NCBI RefSeq assembly: GCF_000153325.1
Contig: NZ_CH724141.1
Location: 1,117,114 to 1,181,113, forward strand
Length of the DNA: 64,000 nt
Direction: 5' to 3'
Source of the DNA: Photobacterium sp. SKA34
Lineage (GTDB): Bacteria; Pseudomonadota; Gammaproteobacteria; Enterobacterales; Vibrionaceae
Below are positions 60,939 to 64,000 of the stretch, piece after piece. Below the pieces are notes generated by a model, which was given only the letters and a program-made list of their open reading frames with translations, did not search any database and was not told where the DNA came from. Numbering within the stretch: the first letter of the stretch is position 1; the number at the start of each line of letters is the position of its first letter. The position numbers and the translations under genes are program-made.

Positions 60939-63314
60939 ATGTCAGTTAAACCTCTAACCAGTGACAAGCTGTATCGCGTATCAGCGCTAAACGAATTGAG
61001 TGATGAGTGTAAGTCAACCAAACACCTTACACCATTAGATGAGATAGTAGGACAAGAGCGAGCACAACAAGCGGTTGAGTTTGCGATGTCGATTAAGGAA
61101 AAAGGTTACAATATCTATGCGATAGGTCGTAATGGATTAGGTAAACGCACCATGGTAATGCGTTACTTAAATCGTCACGATCCTAATGGCAACGCCAATA
61201 CATTGTATGACTGGTGTTATGTCTCAAATTTTGATGATACCCGTTGCCCTAAGGTGCTTAAGCTACCTGCAGGTGAAGGTAGTGCATTTAAAAAAGATAT
61301 TGAACAGCTCATGAAGCGCTTAGTGAAAGCATTTCCAATGGCATTTGATAATGAGCTTTATATTAGTCGAGCTGAAAAGTTAAAAACACAATTAGCGCAG
61401 AAACAAGAAAATGCGTTAATGACAATGAAAAAAGGCGCAGAAGAACGAGGTGTTGGCTTAACCATTACTACCCAAGGTGATTATCAACTTGTGGCTATGA
61501 ATGGTGAAGAGCCACATACTGAAGACTCTTTCGCTGAATTAAGTGGTAAAGAGCAACAAACGTTTGAAGATACGATCAATGATCTTGAAGTTGAGCTGCG
61601 TGGTATTGTTCGTCAGTTAACGGAATGGGAAGAAAAGTACTCGGATAAGCAGCAAAAGCTTGATGAGGATATTGCCAAAGATGTGACGGCGCATTGCATT
61701 AAAGATTTGAAAGCGAAATACAGTAAACTGCCTGAGATTAAAGCTTACTTATCAGCAATGTATAACGACATTCTAGAAAATATTGATATTTTCTTAGAAG
61801 AAAGTGAAGAGCAAGTCGCATTAGCTTATGCATCGTTAGACAAGAAAATGCCACGTCGCTACCAAATCAATGTACTTGTTCATCAAGATGTTGATCGTAA
61901 GTTTCCTGTTGAGGTTGAAGAGAGTCCAAACTACCACTCTATTTTTGGTTATGTTGAAAATGCGACCTTCAAAGGAACCGTCTTTACGGATTTCTCTTTG
62001 ATCCGTGCTGGTAGTTTACATCGCGCTAATGGTGGCGTGTTAATGATGGATGCGGTAAAAGTTTTAGAGCGCCCTTATGTTTGGGATGGTTTAAAACGTG
62101 CACTGCGTGCGCAAAAGTTGAATTTAAGTTCGCTTGAACGTGAAGTGACGTTGTCTGGCACCATTTCATTAGAACCAGAGCCGATCCCATTAAATGTAAA
62201 ATTGATTTTGTTTGGTGATTATCAAACCTATCAATTACTACAACATTACGATCCAGAGTTTAAAGAGCTATTTCGTGTCACGGCAGATTTTGAAGATGAT
62301 ATGCCGCGAACAGATACTTCTGAAGAGCAATATGCTCGCTTTATTGCCAGTATCGTTCATGATGGCGATATGCTCCATTGTGATCGGAAAGCGATTGCAA
62401 GGATCATTGAATACAGCTCTCGCCAAGCGGATGATCAGCATAAGCTGTCATTACATTCTGCTGATATTGCGAATTTACTGCGCGAGACTAATTACGTTGC
62501 GAAATCATCTAACGCAACCATGATCCGCAGTAGCCATGTTGAGCAAGCATTACAAAATCAAGAGCAGCGTGTGAGTCGCTTAAAAGATCATGTGATGCAA
62601 AGCTTTGTTACAGGTACTACTCTTATTGATGTTGATCATCAAGCCATCGGGCAGGTCAATGCATTATCTGTGATAGCAACGTCTGATTATCGATTTGGGG
62701 CACCTAGCCGAATAACCGCAACTACAGCGTACGGTAGCGGTGAAGTTTTTGATATTGAACGTAGTGCAGAACTGGGCGGAAGTATTCACTCGAAAGGCGT
62801 GATGATCCTCTCGGCATATCTAGCATCCGTATTTGGTAAAACAGCGAAGATCCCATTAACAACACATCTTACCTTTGAGCAATCTTACGGTGGTGTGGAT
62901 GGGGACAGTGCATCAATGGCTGAAGTGTGTGCGATTGTTTCGGCTTTTTCTGGTTTACCGTTACGTCAAGATGTCGCCATTACAGGTTCGATGAACCAAT
63001 TTGGTGAAGCACAGCCGATTGGCGGGGTGAATGAGAAAATTGAAGGTTTCTTTGATGTGTGTGCGATCAAAGGAAGAACCGCTAATCAAGGTGTGATCAT
63101 TCCACAATCTAACGTGCATAACTTAATGTTACGCAAAGATATTGTAGAAGCAGTAGAAAAGGGTGAATTCTATATTTGGGCGATAGACCATGTCTCTAAA
63201 GCTATTGAGATCTTCACAGGTAAGCAAACGGGGACTGATGCAGAGCAAGGCATATATCCAAATGATACTGTCTTTGGTATTGCGCAAACTAAATTGAATG
63301 CATTAAGACGATAA
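60939..63314 (+). CDS. Lon-like ATP-dependent protease (LonC/YcbZ type)
   Basis: A 791-residue AAA+ protease. The Walker-A-like loop is GRNGLGKRTM near residue 65; a long insert with coiled coil (about 110-290) follows, then an AAA+ module (LVLMMDAVKVLERPYVW region, residues about 360-420) and the C-terminal Lon proteolytic domain with catalytic Ser657 in GVDGDSASMAE and Lys700 in GGVNEKIEGFF. This layout fits YcbZ/LonC-type proteins of gammaproteobacteria. Substrates unknown. Shares a bidirectional terminator with the putP-like gene. Confidence 0.9.
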   Translation: MSVKPLTSDKLYRVSALNELSDECKSTKHLTPLDEIVGQERAQQAVEFAMSIKEKGYNIYAIGRNGLGKRTMVMRYLNRHDPNGNANTLYDWCYVSNFDDTRCPKVLKLPAGEGSAFKKDIEQLMKRLVKAFPMAFDNELYISRAEKLKTQLAQKQENALMTMKKGAEERGVGLTITTQGDYQLVAMNGEEPHTEDSFAELSGKEQQTFEDTINDLEVELRGIVRQLTEWEEKYSDKQQKLDEDIAKDVTAHCIKDLKAKYSKLPEIKAYLSAMYNDILENIDIFLEESEEQVALAYASLDKKMPRRYQINVLVHQDVDRKFPVEVEESPNYHSIFGYVENATFKGTVFTDFSLIRAGSLHRANGGVLMMDAVKVLERPYVWDGLKRALRAQKLNLSSLEREVTLSGTISLEPEPIPLNVKLILFGDYQTYQLLQHYDPEFKELFRVTADFEDDMPRTDTSEEQYARFIASIVHDGDMLHCDRKAIARIIEYSSRQADDQHKLSLHSADIANLLRETNYVAKSSNATMIRSSHVEQALQNQEQRVSRLKDHVMQSFVTGTTLIDVDHQAIGQVNALSVIATSDYRFGAPSRITATTAYGSGEVFDIERSAELGGSIHSKGVMILSAYLASVFGKTAKIPLTTHLTFEQSYGGVDGDSASMAEVCAIVSAFSGLPLRQDVAITGSMNQFGEAQPIGGVNEKIEGFFDVCAIKGRTANQGVIIPQSNVHNLMLRKDIVEAVEKGEFYIWAIDHVSKAIEIFTGKQTGTDAEQGIYPNDTVFGIAQTKLNALRR

Positions 63315-63351
63315 TTACCTTATCTCTTGTTGCCATTTATAAACGTTTAAT

Positions 63352-63401
63352 AAAAAGCCGCATATTATTACTCTGTTGAGATGAATATATGCGGCTTTTT
63401 T
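63352..63401. terminator. Bidirectional terminator between the Lon-like and putP-like genes
   Basis: AAAAAGCCGCATAT (63352-63365) pairs with ATATGCGGCTTTTT (63387-63400), with T runs on both strands. Confidence 0.9.
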
Positions 63402-63422
63402 ATCACGAAAAATCACGTTTGA

Positions 63423-64000
63423 TTATTTCAGCGGTTCCAATTTGAGTTTTTCACAGTGCTCATTCACTTCATCGAAATGACGTAGTGTTTTTTCACTCGG
63501 TTGTTCGCCTTTAAGGCTGACAATAACCAGTGCTGCTGATGACAAAATAAAGGCTGGTATGATTTCATATACGCTAAATAAGGTTGAGTTCGGCCAAGCG
63601 GCGTGTGCTGAAATCCAAGCAATAACGACTCCTGCACCAACCACCATACACGCGATAGCACCGTGGGCACTACAACGACGCCAAAATAGCGAGAATAATA
63701 CAACAGGCCCAAATGCAGCACCCATGCCAGCCCAAGCGTGTCCAACAATAGATAAAATAGTGCTTTGTGGGTTACTAGCAAAAATCATAGCCACTAACGA
63801 TACGGCAACGACAGATAAACGTCCAAGGATAACTTGCGATTTTTCGCTGAGTTTGATGTTGAAAAAGTGAGTGATGTCTTCCGTTATCGCACTCGATGAT
63901 GCTAATAATTGAGCAGCAACAGAACTCATTACAGCTGACAATACTGCCGCAATAAGAATTGCAGCGATCCATGTTGGGAATAAGCCTTTGGCAAGCTCTA
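63423..64000 (-). CDS. putP: Na+/proline symporter, C-terminal part (partial)
   Basis: The frame stays open to base 64000, so the gene starts beyond the window. The visible 192 residues contain VLSAVMSSVAAQLLASSSAI, the SSS-family helix that lines the Na+ site, and four to five further helices (SIVGHAWAGMGAAFGPVVL). This matches PutP, which imports proline with Na+ and is often encoded with putA. The symbol rests on similarity of the end only. Confidence 0.85.
   Translation of the reverse strand, partial: ELAKGLFPTWIAAILIAAVLSAVMSSVAAQLLASSSAITEDITHFFNIKLSEKSQVILGRLSVVAVSLVAMIFASNPQSTILSIVGHAWAGMGAAFGPVVLFSLFWRRCSAHGAIACMVVGAGVVIAWISAHAAWPNSTLFSVYEIIPAFILSSAALVIVSLKGEQPSEKTLRHFDEVNEHCEKLKLEPLK

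Overview
The window reads as a low-GC gammaproteobacterium of the family Vibrionaceae, most likely Photobacterium. This rests on recognisable proteins (a Vibrionaceae-type M4 metalloprotease, a LonC/YcbZ-type Lon protease, a YeeN-like YebC protein, an E. coli-like LacZ beside a GH36 alpha-galactosidase) and on AT-rich intergenic DNA; species cannot be fixed from sequence reading alone. No rRNA, tRNA or CRISPR array was seen. Both window ends cut a gene: a YdeP-type molybdopterin oxidoreductase at base 1 and a PutP-like Na+/proline symporter at base 64000.

Layout. 0.8-4.8 kb: an MHS-type MFS transporter and a fructose-family PTS permease with domain order A-C-B. 5.5-12.5 kb: the histidine-utilisation operon hutI-hutG-hutU-hutH plus the repressor gene hutC, with two HutC-type palindromes, followed by remains of a YuiF-type (probable histidine) transporter and of an AraC regulator. 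13.2-21.7 kb: a galactoside regulon (GalR/LacI repressor, lacZ, a broken GH36 alpha-galactosidase, a MelB-type symporter) tied together by four near-identical 14-bp operators. 21.7-29.9 kb: small regulators and secreted proteins, a broken AraC gene, tpx, a chemoreceptor, and an M4 protease cut by an IS3-family element just before its zinc motif. 30.5-35.3 kb: a TolC/HlyD/two-permease export operon with no ATPase gene. 35.4-42 kb: a YebC paralog, an IclR regulator with a HutG-like protein that lacks usual metal ligands, and polyamine genes (PotD-like, PuuB-like, RidA-like). 42-45 kb: a zinc-ribbon transposase-like protein and deoD. 45.2-51.3 kb: an IS5-type remnant and a chaperone-usher fimbrial operon, bracketed by an imperfect direct repeat. 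51.9-55.8 kb: a four-gene surface-glycan cluster. 55.8-64 kb: mostly housekeeping or unassigned genes, a tandem QueD-like protein and the Lon-like protease.

Two themes stand out. First, sugar and amino-acid catabolic modules are arranged with visible operators (HutC, GalR), so regulation can be read from the DNA. Second, gene decay is frequent: at least six broken genes or remnants (transporter, two AraC genes, alpha-galactosidase, M4 protease, an unknown gene at 38.4 kb) plus one intact and one decayed IS. This suggests relaxed selection in this lineage, though isolated sequencing errors could mimic the single-base lesions. No complete novel defence or mobile system was recognised. The best leads for something undescribed are the AAAGTTAGA repeat cluster upstream of the export operon, the metal-ligand-poor HutG paralog with its IclR partner, the half-degenerate tandem QueD protein, and the repeat-bracketed fimbrial island.
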